Positions 44,104 through 52,021 of a DNA stretch of 64,000 bases are shown here, in pieces. The notes below the pieces were generated by a model. It saw nothing but the letters and a program-made list of their open reading frames with translations. It had not been told where the DNA came from and searched no databases. Every line of letters begins with the position of its first letter. The first letter of the stretch is position 1. The stretch covers positions 1 to 64,000 of the forward strand of contig NZ_BCRM01000005.1 of the NCBI RefSeq assembly GCF_001552595.1, read 5' to 3'. Source of the DNA: Rhodococcus erythropolis NBRC 15567. Its GTDB lineage: Bacteria > Actinomycetota > Actinomycetes > Mycobacteriales > Mycobacteriaceae. A program made the translations under genes and the position numbers.

Positions 44104-44766
44104 TCAATTCTCCAGGCGGAGTGCAACGCGCAACTGATCCTCGGCGTCGACGGCCGCGACGAACAGGAGTTCGTCTCCACCTTCGATGGGATCGTCCATC
44201 TGCGGGACGATCACACGCCCACCCCGCAGAATGGTGACCAGTGCGCAGTCCCGCGGAAGTTCGAGCTTCTTGACGGCTTTTCCGGCAAGAGGTGTGTTGT
44301 CGGGCAACGTGATCTCGACGAGATTGGCCTGCCCCTGCCGCAGTGTCATCAGTTTGACCAGGTCACCGACGGAGACGGCTTCTTCGACGAGCGAAGCGAG
44401 CATCCGCGGTGTCGAGACGGCGACGTCGACGCCCCACGACTCGTCGAAGAGCCATTCGTTGCGGGGATCATTGACGCGGGCGACAACTCGGCGAACGCCG
44501 AACTCGGTTTTCGCGAGCAGACTGAGGACCAGGTTGGCCTTGTCGTCTCCGGTTGCGGCGATCACGACCTCGTAGGACTCCATCGACGCGTCCTCGAGGC
44601 GGCTGAGTTCGCACGCGTCCGCGTGTACCCACTTCGCCTCGGGCACCGACTCCGGTTCGATGTGATCGAGTTTGCGCTCGATCAGCATGACGTCGTGCGA
44701 GCTTCGAATCAGCTCTCGCGCAATGGAGCGGCCTACGGCGCCGGCTCCGGCGATGGCGACCTTCAT
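44104..44766 (-). CDS. ceoC: TrkA-type potassium regulatory protein CeoC
   Basis: 220 residues: N-terminal RCK_N/Rossmann domain with the NAD-binding GAGAVG (7-12), an acidic residue after strand 2, and a C-terminal TrkA_C/RCK_C domain (about 135-220; QANLVEITLPDNTPLAGKAV). It is the partner of CeoB directly upstream, on the same strand 86 bases away. TrkA proteins bind nucleotides and control K+ transporters at the membrane. No TrkG/TrkH gene is nearby. Confidence 0.93.
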   Translation of the reverse strand: MKVAIAGAGAVGRSIARELIRSSHDVMLIERKLDHIEPESVPEAKWVHADACELSRLEDASMESYEVVIAATGDDKANLVLSLLAKTEFGVRRVVARVNDPRNEWLFDESWGVDVAVSTPRMLASLVEEAVSVGDLVKLMTLRQGQANLVEITLPDNTPLAGKAVKKLELPRDCALVTILRGGRVIVPQMDDPIEGGDELLFVAAVDAEDQLRVALRLEN

Positions 44767-44852
44767 CGAGAACTTCCAATCACGTTGTAGTGCAACACAG
44801 TCGCAGGCTTGTTGTGAGGGGCGGCGTTCGGATCAGTCATCTGCGGCCTCCG

Positions 44853-45518
44853 TCAGTCGTCACTCGGCGGCGGGTTGCCGGCCAGTGCGATCGCTTCGGC
44901 GACAGTTCCCGATACCGCGGCGATGTAGACCTGGTCGTCGGCCTGGATGACGGTCTTGCGATCGGGGAGCACGCCGGTTCCGAATCGGATGATGAAGGCG
45001 ACTCTCGAACTGGTCGCGCTCTCGAGTAGTGCGATCGGCTTGCCGGCCCAATCCTCGTGCAGGGCAAGTTCGGTAATCGCAACAGTGCCCGAAGGATCGC
45101 GCCACTTCGCGGTCTGACTTTCCTTGGTCAGCGTGTGAAGGAAGCGATCCGTCGACCACGGCACGGTCGCGACGGTGGGGATGCCGAGGCGCTCGTAAAC
45201 AGCGGCACGCTTGGCGTCGTAAATACGCGCGACGACGCGTTCGACGCCGAAAGTCTCGCGTGCGACTCGCGCTGCGATGATGTTGGAGTTGTCTCCCGAG
45301 GACACCGCAGCGAAGGCGTCGGCCCGCTCGATGCCCGCCCGGACCAGCACGTCACGGTCGAACCCCATTCCCAGAACCTTGGTTCCCGGGAAGTCGAGAT
45401 CGAGACGCAGAAACGCACTCTGATCGCGGTCGATGACGGCGACCTCATGTCCGATCCTGGTCAGAGACGCGGCGAGGGAAGAACCCACTCGACCGCACCC
45501 CATGATGACGACATACAC
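44853..45518 (-). CDS. ceoB: TrkA-type potassium regulatory protein CeoB
   Basis: 221 residues. Rossmann fold with GCGRVG (7-12), DRDQSAF around 30-36 and GDNSNIIAARVARE, then an RCK_C domain (about 140-215; VAITELALHEDWAGKPIALL). It forms a pair with ceoC. It is divergent from a KimA-like permease with 171 bases between starts, so the two are probably co-regulated components of one potassium system. Confidence 0.93.
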   Translation of the reverse strand: MYVVIMGCGRVGSSLAASLTRIGHEVAVIDRDQSAFLRLDLDFPGTKVLGMGFDRDVLVRAGIERADAFAAVSSGDNSNIIAARVARETFGVERVVARIYDAKRAAVYERLGIPTVATVPWSTDRFLHTLTKESQTAKWRDPSGTVAITELALHEDWAGKPIALLESATSSRVAFIIRFGTGVLPDRKTVIQADDQVYIAAVSGTVAEAIALAGNPPPSDD

Positions 45519-45689
45519 GCCCTACTCCGTTCATGGACCCTCATGGCGCGATTGCACGCCGAATCGAACGGTACAGCCCCTCACGGGAAGAGCAAGTACA
45601 ACGGTCGCTCGCGTGCCGGTTGTCACGACAAAAGGTGAAGTTGGGGCTCTGATGACTCCGAATCGGGCGAGACGGCTTACGCTTTGCAC

Positions 45690-47684
45690 GTGTCTAAGCT
45701 CTCGACCGCTACCAAGCGGCTCCTGCTCGGTCGGCCGTTCCGAAGCGACAAACTCGGGCACACGCTGCTACCCAAGCGAATTGCACTACCGGTCTTCGCG
45801 TCCGACGCGATGTCGTCCGTCGCGTATGCCCCCGAAGAAATCTTCCTGGTTCTCTCCGTCGCGGGTATTTCCGCGTACGCGTACACACCCTGGATCGGAT
45901 TGTCCGTCGCCATCGTCATGGCTGTGGTGGTGGCGAGCTACCGCCAGAACGTCCATGCATACCCGTCCGGTGGCGGCGACTACGAGGTCGCGACGGTCAA
46001 CCTCGGCCCGACCGCCGGTCTGACCGTCGGTAGTGCGCTGATGGTCGACTACGTGCTGACGGTCGCCGTGTCGATCTCGTCGGCGGCGTCGAACATCGGC
46101 TCGGCTCTGCCGTTCGTCGCGCAGCACAAGGTGTTGTTCGCGGTTGCGGCGATCGTGTTGCTGACCGCGGTCAACCTTCGCGGTATCCGTGAATCCGGTA
46201 CCGCGTTCGCAATTCCGACCTACGCATTCATCGTCGGCATGTTCCTGATGCTCGGGTGGGGATTCTTCCGGATCTACGTTCTTGGTGAAGACGTGCACGC
46301 GGAATCGTCGTCGTTCACACTCAACGCCGAGGATTCGCATCTGTACGGAATTGCCTTCGCGTTCCTGATCGCGCGTGCCTTCTCCTCGGGCTGTGCTGCA
46401 TTGACCGGCGTCGAGGCCATCAGTAACGGCGTACCGGCGTTCCAGAAGCCGAAATCGCGCAACGCGGCCACGACCTTGCTGCTGCTCGGGTCGATCGCCA
46501 TCGTCCTGTTGATGGGCATCATCATCCTGGCTCAGAAGATCGGCATCGTCTACGCACACAATCCGCAGGAACAGCTGGTCGGTGCGCCGGAGGGTTACCA
46601 CCAGAAGACCTTGATCGCGCAGATCGCCGAAGCCGTCTTCAGTGGTTTCCCGATCGGATTCTTCTTCATGGCGATCGTCACGGCACTGATCTTGGTTCTG
46701 GCCGCGAACACCGCGTTCAACGGATTCCCGGTACTCGGATCGATCCTGGCGCAGGATCGGTACCTACCGCGTCAGCTGCACACGCGCGGCGACCGACTGG
46801 CATTCAGCAACGGAATCCTCTTCCTCTCCGGTGCTGCGATCGCATTCGTCGTGGTGTTCGGCGCCGAGGTCACCAAGCTCATCCAGCTGTACATCGTCGG
46901 CGTCTTCGTCTCGTTCGTGCTCAGCCAGACGGGCATGATCAAGCACTGGACTCGGCATCTGAAGTCCGAGACCGACAAGGCACAGCGGGCCCGGATGCAG
47001 CGCTCGCGAGTGATCAATTCGATCGGTCTCGCAATGACCGCCACCGTCCTGATCATCGTTCTGATCACCAAGTTCGCTGCCGGCGCCTGGATCGCCATCG
47101 TCGCGATGGTCGCGATCTTCATCGTGATGAAGATGATCCGCAAGCACTATGACAGCGTCGCAGCCGAACTCGAGGAGCAGGAGTGGGACGGCGTACTGCC
47201 CAGCCGCACGCACTCGATCGTGCTCGTCTCGAAGTTGCACATGCCGACGATGCGAGCTCTCGCCTACGCGCGAGCCACGCGACCTGACACTCTCGAAGCC
47301 ATCACGGTCAACGTCGACGAGCCCGACACCCGTGCACTCGTGCGTGAGTGGGAGAAGAGCGACGTGACGGTTCCGCTCAAGGTGATCGAGTCGCCGTACC
47401 GCGAAATCACCAAGCCGGTTCTCGATTACGTCAAGCGTGTACGACGCGATGCTCCGCGTGATGTCGTCACCGTCTTCATTCCCGAGTACGTCGTCGGACA
47501 CTGGTGGGAGCAGATCCTGCACAATCAGAGCGCGCTTCGTCTGAAGAGTCGTCTGCTCTTCCAGCCCGGCGTGATGGTGACCAGCGTTCCGTGGCAGCTG
47601 AGTTCGTCGGCAAAGGCAAAGCCGCTGGACATCGAGAAGACCGCAGGCGCCACGCGTCGCGGTTACGACACCGGCGAGAAATGA
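45690..47684 (+). CDS. kimA: APC-superfamily potassium permease, KimA-like (Rv2690c homologue)
   Basis: 664 residues from GTG 45690 (TTG 45684 also in frame). About 12 membrane helices span residues 35-480, followed by a soluble C-terminal domain (about 500-640; HSIVLVSKLHMPTMRALAYARA). The segments SDAMSSVAYAPEEI, AYPSGGGDYEVATVNLG and AFSSGCAALTGVEAISN match those I recall for B. subtilis KimA (YdaO), a high-affinity K+/H+ importer. Usual annotation is 'amino acid permease'. Divergent from ceoB-ceoC supports a potassium role. Transport specificity is inferred. Confidence 0.8.
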   Translation: MSKLSTATKRLLLGRPFRSDKLGHTLLPKRIALPVFASDAMSSVAYAPEEIFLVLSVAGISAYAYTPWIGLSVAIVMAVVVASYRQNVHAYPSGGGDYEVATVNLGPTAGLTVGSALMVDYVLTVAVSISSAASNIGSALPFVAQHKVLFAVAAIVLLTAVNLRGIRESGTAFAIPTYAFIVGMFLMLGWGFFRIYVLGEDVHAESSSFTLNAEDSHLYGIAFAFLIARAFSSGCAALTGVEAISNGVPAFQKPKSRNAATTLLLLGSIAIVLLMGIIILAQKIGIVYAHNPQEQLVGAPEGYHQKTLIAQIAEAVFSGFPIGFFFMAIVTALILVLAANTAFNGFPVLGSILAQDRYLPRQLHTRGDRLAFSNGILFLSGAAIAFVVVFGAEVTKLIQLYIVGVFVSFVLSQTGMIKHWTRHLKSETDKAQRARMQRSRVINSIGLAMTATVLIIVLITKFAAGAWIAIVAMVAIFIVMKMIRKHYDSVAAELEEQEWDGVLPSRTHSIVLVSKLHMPTMRALAYARATRPDTLEAITVNVDEPDTRALVREWEKSDVTVPLKVIESPYREITKPVLDYVKRVRRDAPRDVVTVFIPEYVVGHWWEQILHNQSALRLKSRLLFQPGVMVTSVPWQLSSSAKAKPLDIEKTAGATRRGYDTGEK

Positions 47685-47732
47685 TCACCGGCGAAAAATG
47701 ATCGGCAACATCGAAATGGCAGGCGTAGTTCG

Positions 47733-49001
47733 TTGAGTGAGAATTGGACCGGGCAGACCTTCGAGGTCGATCTGGGCAACCCCGGTCACGGCGGGTTCGT
47801 CGTCGCCCGGCACGAGGGACGGGTCGTGTTCGTCCGTCACGGTTTGCCGGGGGAGCGGGCGCTGGTCCGGGTGACGGAGGACAAGGGCGGATCGTTCTGC
47901 CGCGCCGACGCGATCACAGTTCTCGACGCATCTCCGCATCGCATCGATCCGACATGCCCGATCTCCGGCCCGGGCGGGGCGGGCTGCTGCGACTACTCGC
48001 ATGCGGATCTGAGTGTCCAACGTGAGATGAAGACCTCGGTCGTGCGTGAGCAGCTTCTGCGACTCGCTCGTGTCGAATCGGACGTCGCGGTAGAGGAACT
48101 ACCTGGAACCGGAGACGGAACGGGTTGGCGCACGCGAGTCCGGTTGGCGGTGGACGGGCACGGGGTCGCGGGATACCACGCGTACCGGAGCAACCGGATC
48201 GTCACGGACCTGCGCTGCACCCAGATCGATCAGAGCGCGTACGACGGTCTCGGCGGTGCGCAATGGGCGCCAGGGAGCGAGCTGCAGGTCGTTCTCGACG
48301 CTGCCGGTCAGCGGCACGTCGTGGAAATTGCCGCACCCGCGGTGTCCAAGACGGGACGGCGGACGCCGGGGCGTCGCGGCGCGATGGCACGCCGAGCGGC
48401 GAGCGGCGGCCCGCGAAAGACCCGAGTGGCCATCGGATCGGACACAGTGATCGAGCGCGTCGGCAATCGAGAATGGGAGCTGGCCGCGACCGGTTTCTGG
48501 CAGGCCCATCGCGGCGCTGCGAACGCGTACTCACAGGTGGTCGGGGAGTGGGCCGGCGCCGCTACCGCGGACACGGCGTGGGATCTCTACGGCGGAGTCG
48601 GGGTTTTCGCATCCGTGCTCGCCGACCTTGTCGGGCCGTCCGGCGTGGTGGAGTCAGTCGAATCTTCGGCGCGCGCAGTCGCGGACGGGCGGGCAGCTCT
48701 GTCCGATCTCGGTCACGTGCGCTTCCACAGCGCCCGCGTCGAGAACGTCATCGCGGAGCTGGAGCGTTCGCCTGCCGTCGTCGTGCTAGACCCGCCACGT
48801 GCGGGAGCCGGCCGTCCGGTCGTGGAAGCTCTCGCCGCAACGGGCGCTGAACGGATCGTGCACATCGGGTGCGACCCGGCGTCGTTCGGCCGCGATATCG
48901 GTCTCTACCTGGAGCAGGGCTTCAGAATCGGCGGCCTCCGGGCGTTCGACGCCTTCCCTCAGACACACCACATGGAGTGCATCGCGCTCCTAGAACGCTG
49001 A
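47733..49001 (+). CDS. TrmA/RumA-family class I SAM-dependent RNA methyltransferase
   Basis: 422 residues from TTG. An N-terminal TRAM-like beta barrel spans 1-60 (FEVDLGNPGHGGFVVARHEG). A Cys cluster CPISGPGGAGCCDYSH recalls the 4Fe-4S site of RumA/RlmD. The C-terminal methyltransferase has DLYGGVGVFASVLADLVGPSG, DPPRAGAGRP and the catalytic Cys in HIGCDPASFGRD. It should make 5-methyluridine in rRNA or tRNA. Matches Rv2689c beside the permease; it follows the permease gene by 48 bases. Confidence 0.9.
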   Translation: MSENWTGQTFEVDLGNPGHGGFVVARHEGRVVFVRHGLPGERALVRVTEDKGGSFCRADAITVLDASPHRIDPTCPISGPGGAGCCDYSHADLSVQREMKTSVVREQLLRLARVESDVAVEELPGTGDGTGWRTRVRLAVDGHGVAGYHAYRSNRIVTDLRCTQIDQSAYDGLGGAQWAPGSELQVVLDAAGQRHVVEIAAPAVSKTGRRTPGRRGAMARRAASGGPRKTRVAIGSDTVIERVGNREWELAATGFWQAHRGAANAYSQVVGEWAGAATADTAWDLYGGVGVFASVLADLVGPSGVVESVESSARAVADGRAALSDLGHVRFHSARVENVIAELERSPAVVVLDPPRAGAGRPVVEALAATGAERIVHIGCDPASFGRDIGLYLEQGFRIGGLRAFDAFPQTHHMECIALLER

Positions 49002-49053
49002 CGCGTCCCGAAATCTTTCCCTGAAACGGTGTGACGCTTCTCGCGTTCAGAAC

Positions 49054-49085
49054 AGTTGCTTGCATTACGCAACTAATCGTATAGT
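49054..49085 (+). promoter_or_regulatory. Promoter and candidate MarR operator upstream of the marR-MFS operon
   Basis: TTGCTT (49056-49061), an 18-base spacer and TATAGT (49080-49085) form a sigma-70-type promoter. AGTTGC (49054-49059) and GCAACT (49069-49074) form an inverted repeat around 9 bases between the -35 and -10, the usual place for autorepression by a MarR protein. Confidence 0.55.
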
Positions 49086-49155
49086 TTCGTTCTGCAAGTA
49101 GTTTTCCGTTTTCAAGTCACGGCTCGTTCGAGCCACTCGAATTCAGGGGTAGGCA

Positions 49156-49644
49156 ATGTCGGTACAGCCGGAGACGGCCCAAGCGCTCGTCGACACGATC
49201 TTCATGTTCGGCAGATCGCTGCGAGCCGCGGTCACCACCGGTGCAGACAGCCTGCTGCCGCCTGCGCTGGTCAGTGTGTTGTTCATGCTGGCAGCGCGTG
49301 GGGAGTGCCGACAGAACGAATTGGCCGTCGATCTGTGTGTCAGTCAGTCGTCGCTCAGCCGGCAAATGTCGGATCTGGTCGACGCGGGGTATGTCGAGAG
49401 AAATCCCGATCCGGCTGACAAGCGGGCGTTCCGCATCCGAGTATCGGAAGAGGGACACGACGTTTTACGGAGAACCACGCAGCGGCGTGCGGCGCGTTTG
49501 CGCAACATGCTCGAAGACTGGAGCCAGGAAGAGGCCATGGCCGCAGTGACATCGCTGCAACGTCTCAACGAGACGTTCGGCGCATCGAATCGGCAGGCCT
49601 CACCGGCAGTTCCGCACACGGGCGTAGAAAGTATTGGGAGATAA
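49156..49644 (+). CDS. MarR-family transcriptional regulator
   Basis: 162 residues with winged HTH at about 30-105: CRQNELAVDLCVSQSSLSRQMSDLVDAGYVER, then the wing NPDPADKRAFRI. It precedes an MFS efflux gene by 5 bases, so it almost certainly controls that pump and itself through the inverted repeat at 49054-49074. The inducing ligand is unknown; MarR proteins usually respond to phenolics or drugs. Confidence 0.93.
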   Translation: MSVQPETAQALVDTIFMFGRSLRAAVTTGADSLLPPALVSVLFMLAARGECRQNELAVDLCVSQSSLSRQMSDLVDAGYVERNPDPADKRAFRIRVSEEGHDVLRRTTQRRAARLRNMLEDWSQEEAMAAVTSLQRLNETFGASNRQASPAVPHTGVESIGR

Positions 49645-49649
49645 GGCAC

Positions 49650-51296
49650 ATGGCAGCAACAGTAGGAGAAACCCGGGCAAGTACCGGAGGTGACGGATCG
49701 GCTCGCGAAGCGGGCGCGATGACTCACCGCGAAATTCTCGAAGCACTCACCGGACTGATCGCAGCGCTGTTCACCGCGCTGCTCAGCAGCACCATCGTTT
49801 CGACAGCGCTTCCCACGATCATCGGTGAACTGCACGGAACTCAGACGCAGTACGCCTGGATCATCACCACGGCACTGCTCGCCACTGCGGCATCGACGCC
49901 GATCTGGGGCAAACTGGCCGACCTTTACAACAAGAAGGTCCTGGTCCAAACCGCGATCGTCATCTTCGTGATCGGCTCGGTTATCGCCGGCGCGGCGCAC
50001 AATGTTCCGTTGCTGCTCGGTGCACGTGTCATCCAGGGCATCGGCATGGGCGGCCTGACTGCTCTCGTCGTAGCCATCATCGGCACGATCATCCCGCCGC
50101 GAGATCGCGGTCGCTACTCCGGATACATGGGTGCGGCAATGGCCGTCTCGATGTCCGGTGGACCGATCCTCGGCGGCGTCCTCGTGGACACTGCCGGCTG
50201 GCGCTGGTGCTTCTACGTGTGTGTTCCGTTGGCAGTCATCGCACTGTTCCTGCTTCAGCGCACACTGCACGTCGAGACCGTGAAGAAGGACAACGTCTCC
50301 ATCGACTGGATGGGCGCCACCTTGCTCACCGCCGGTGTCAGCGTCCTGCTGATCTGGGTTTCGTTTGCCGGTCAGGACGACTACTACGCCTGGTTCTCGA
50401 AGGAGTCGGCTTTCTTCGTCATCGGTGGTCTGGCCCTGCTCGGCCTGACGATGTTCGTCGAATCCAAGGTCAAGGATCCGATCCTGCCGATCAAGATCAT
50501 CACCGAGCGCACAACTGCTCTCGCGATCATCGCCTCGATCGCAGTCGGTGTCGGCCTCTTCGGCGCGACGACCTTCCTGACGCAGTACTTCCAGACCGCA
50601 CGCGGATTCGATCCCACCGAAGCCGGATTGCTCACCATTCCGATGGTCGCAGGCATGCTCGTCGCCTCCGTCGGCTCGGGACAGCTGATCACCAAGTTCG
50701 GTCAGTGGAAGCCCTTCATCGTCGCCGGCGCGGTACTGCTGCTGGTCGGTTTCGGGCTGCTGTCGACGATCGACCACGCCACCAGCCTCTGGACCATCGG
50801 AATCTTCATCGCCATCGTCGGTCTGGGTACCGGCATGTTGATGCAGAACATCGTGCTCGCGGTGCAGAACACGGTCAGCGTCGAGAACATCGGTGCGGCC
50901 AGCAGTATCGTGGCGTTCTTCCGCACGTTCGGCGGCGCGATCGGCGTGTCGGTGCTCGGTTCGATTCTTGCGACTCGCGTCAAGACACTGACAGTCGATT
51001 CGGTCTCCACCTTGCCACCCGAGCAGCAGGCAGTAGCTGGAAAGAGCCTCCAGGACGGCCTCGACCTGAGCAATATGCCTGACTTCGTCTCGCAGATCGT
51101 TCGGTTCGCCTACGGCGACGCGACAGGACGGATCTTCCTGGTCGCAGCCGTCGTCGCTGTGGTCACGCTCGTGTCGGTCATCTTCATCCCGAACCGTCCG
51201 CTGCGCACCACGATCGACATCGCGACTCCCGACGCCGAGCAGAAGTACGAAGAAGAGCGCGAAGAGAAGAACGAAGAGAAGAACCTCACTCGCTGA
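49650..51296 (+). CDS. MFS drug efflux transporter, DHA2 (EmrB/QacA) family
   Basis: 548 residues with 14 predicted helices. Family marks are STIVSTALPTIIGEL in helix 1, WGKLADLYNKK (motif A), LLGARVIQGIGMGGLTALV (motif B) and GPILGGVLVD (motif C). The acidic/Lys tail EEEREEKNEEKN is cytoplasmic. Proton-driven export of hydrophobic drugs or dyes is the family role. Cotranscribed with the MarR gene. Confidence 0.93.
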   Translation: MAATVGETRASTGGDGSAREAGAMTHREILEALTGLIAALFTALLSSTIVSTALPTIIGELHGTQTQYAWIITTALLATAASTPIWGKLADLYNKKVLVQTAIVIFVIGSVIAGAAHNVPLLLGARVIQGIGMGGLTALVVAIIGTIIPPRDRGRYSGYMGAAMAVSMSGGPILGGVLVDTAGWRWCFYVCVPLAVIALFLLQRTLHVETVKKDNVSIDWMGATLLTAGVSVLLIWVSFAGQDDYYAWFSKESAFFVIGGLALLGLTMFVESKVKDPILPIKIITERTTALAIIASIAVGVGLFGATTFLTQYFQTARGFDPTEAGLLTIPMVAGMLVASVGSGQLITKFGQWKPFIVAGAVLLLVGFGLLSTIDHATSLWTIGIFIAIVGLGTGMLMQNIVLAVQNTVSVENIGAASSIVAFFRTFGGAIGVSVLGSILATRVKTLTVDSVSTLPPEQQAVAGKSLQDGLDLSNMPDFVSQIVRFAYGDATGRIFLVAAVVAVVTLVSVIFIPNRPLRTTIDIATPDAEQKYEEEREEKNEEKNLTR

Positions 51297-51346
51297 TCCG
51301 CATGCCCGGCTGGTCTACCGCCGGCCGCGTCTTCTGAACAGTTCTG

Positions 51347-52012
51347 TCACGCCATAGCCCATCGAACGCGGACAGAGATCGATTCTTCGATCTCTCCGCG
51401 TTCGACGGCTATCGGGGCCGAATCCGCTTTCATCGCCGCGACACGTCCGCGCATCGGCACGATCTGGTCGAAGTCCTCGAGCACCTCGAGAACTTCGACC
51501 AGATCTTTGTCTGCCAGGTCCGCGAACTGTCTGGCTTTCGATTCGGCTGCCGTCCATGCCAATTCGCGTGCTTTTGTCGCCAGATCGCTGCGGTCGTCGA
51601 GGTCGAACTCGAGCCCGTCGAGCCGAATCGCGTCGCCGCCCACCGATACACACGCCGCGATGACGGCGGCGGGGGAGTTCGCCGCTTCCGGCTCCAGCTC
51701 TCGCAGTACGACTCGGAAAGTTGTCGATGCGGTGAATCCTGTTGTCTCCTGGCGGCCTCCGTCACTCCAGTGAGTCTGCGGATGGACGCTCAGCCCGGCG
51801 GTGGTGAGGTCCGCTCCGCGCACACCGCGCGCGTGCAGGGTCTCGGTCAGAGCAGTGGACAGACGCGCGACGGCGTCGAATGCGTCGGAAACGGCCGTCT
51901 GTGTCACCGATACTCCGATCGTCAGCCGCACGATGTCGGGAACAGCTGTTGCAGTGGCAGTTCCGGTCACCGTGACAGTGGACGGTTCCGAGGTGAGGGC
52001 GGTGGTCGGCAT
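51347..52012 (-). CDS. SIMPL (DUF541) domain protein
   Basis: 221 residues. The SIMPL/DUF541 core (about 10-215) starts STVTVTGTATATAVPDIVRLTIGVSV, with RGADLTTAGLSVHPQTHWSDG and ESKARQFADLADKDLVEVLEV. There is no signal peptide, unlike many exported members (e.g. BP26). It is 9 bases downstream of the glutaminase gene, so they are cotranscribed. Function unknown. Confidence 0.87.
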   Translation of the reverse strand: MPTTALTSEPSTVTVTGTATATAVPDIVRLTIGVSVTQTAVSDAFDAVARLSTALTETLHARGVRGADLTTAGLSVHPQTHWSDGGRQETTGFTASTTFRVVLRELEPEAANSPAAVIAACVSVGGDAIRLDGLEFDLDDRSDLATKARELAWTAAESKARQFADLADKDLVEVLEVLEDFDQIVPMRGRVAAMKADSAPIAVERGEIEESISVRVRWAMA

Positions 52013-52021
52013 GTGTACTTC

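Noticed and set aside
44767-44852. Small gene between ceoB and ceoC
   Set aside because: The 86-base gap has no start with a ribosome site and no open frame of useful length.
45519-45689. c-di-AMP (ydaO-type) riboswitch before the KimA-like gene
   Set aside because: Such a switch controls kimA in Bacillus, but I could not find its conserved core sequences or long pairing in these 171 bases.
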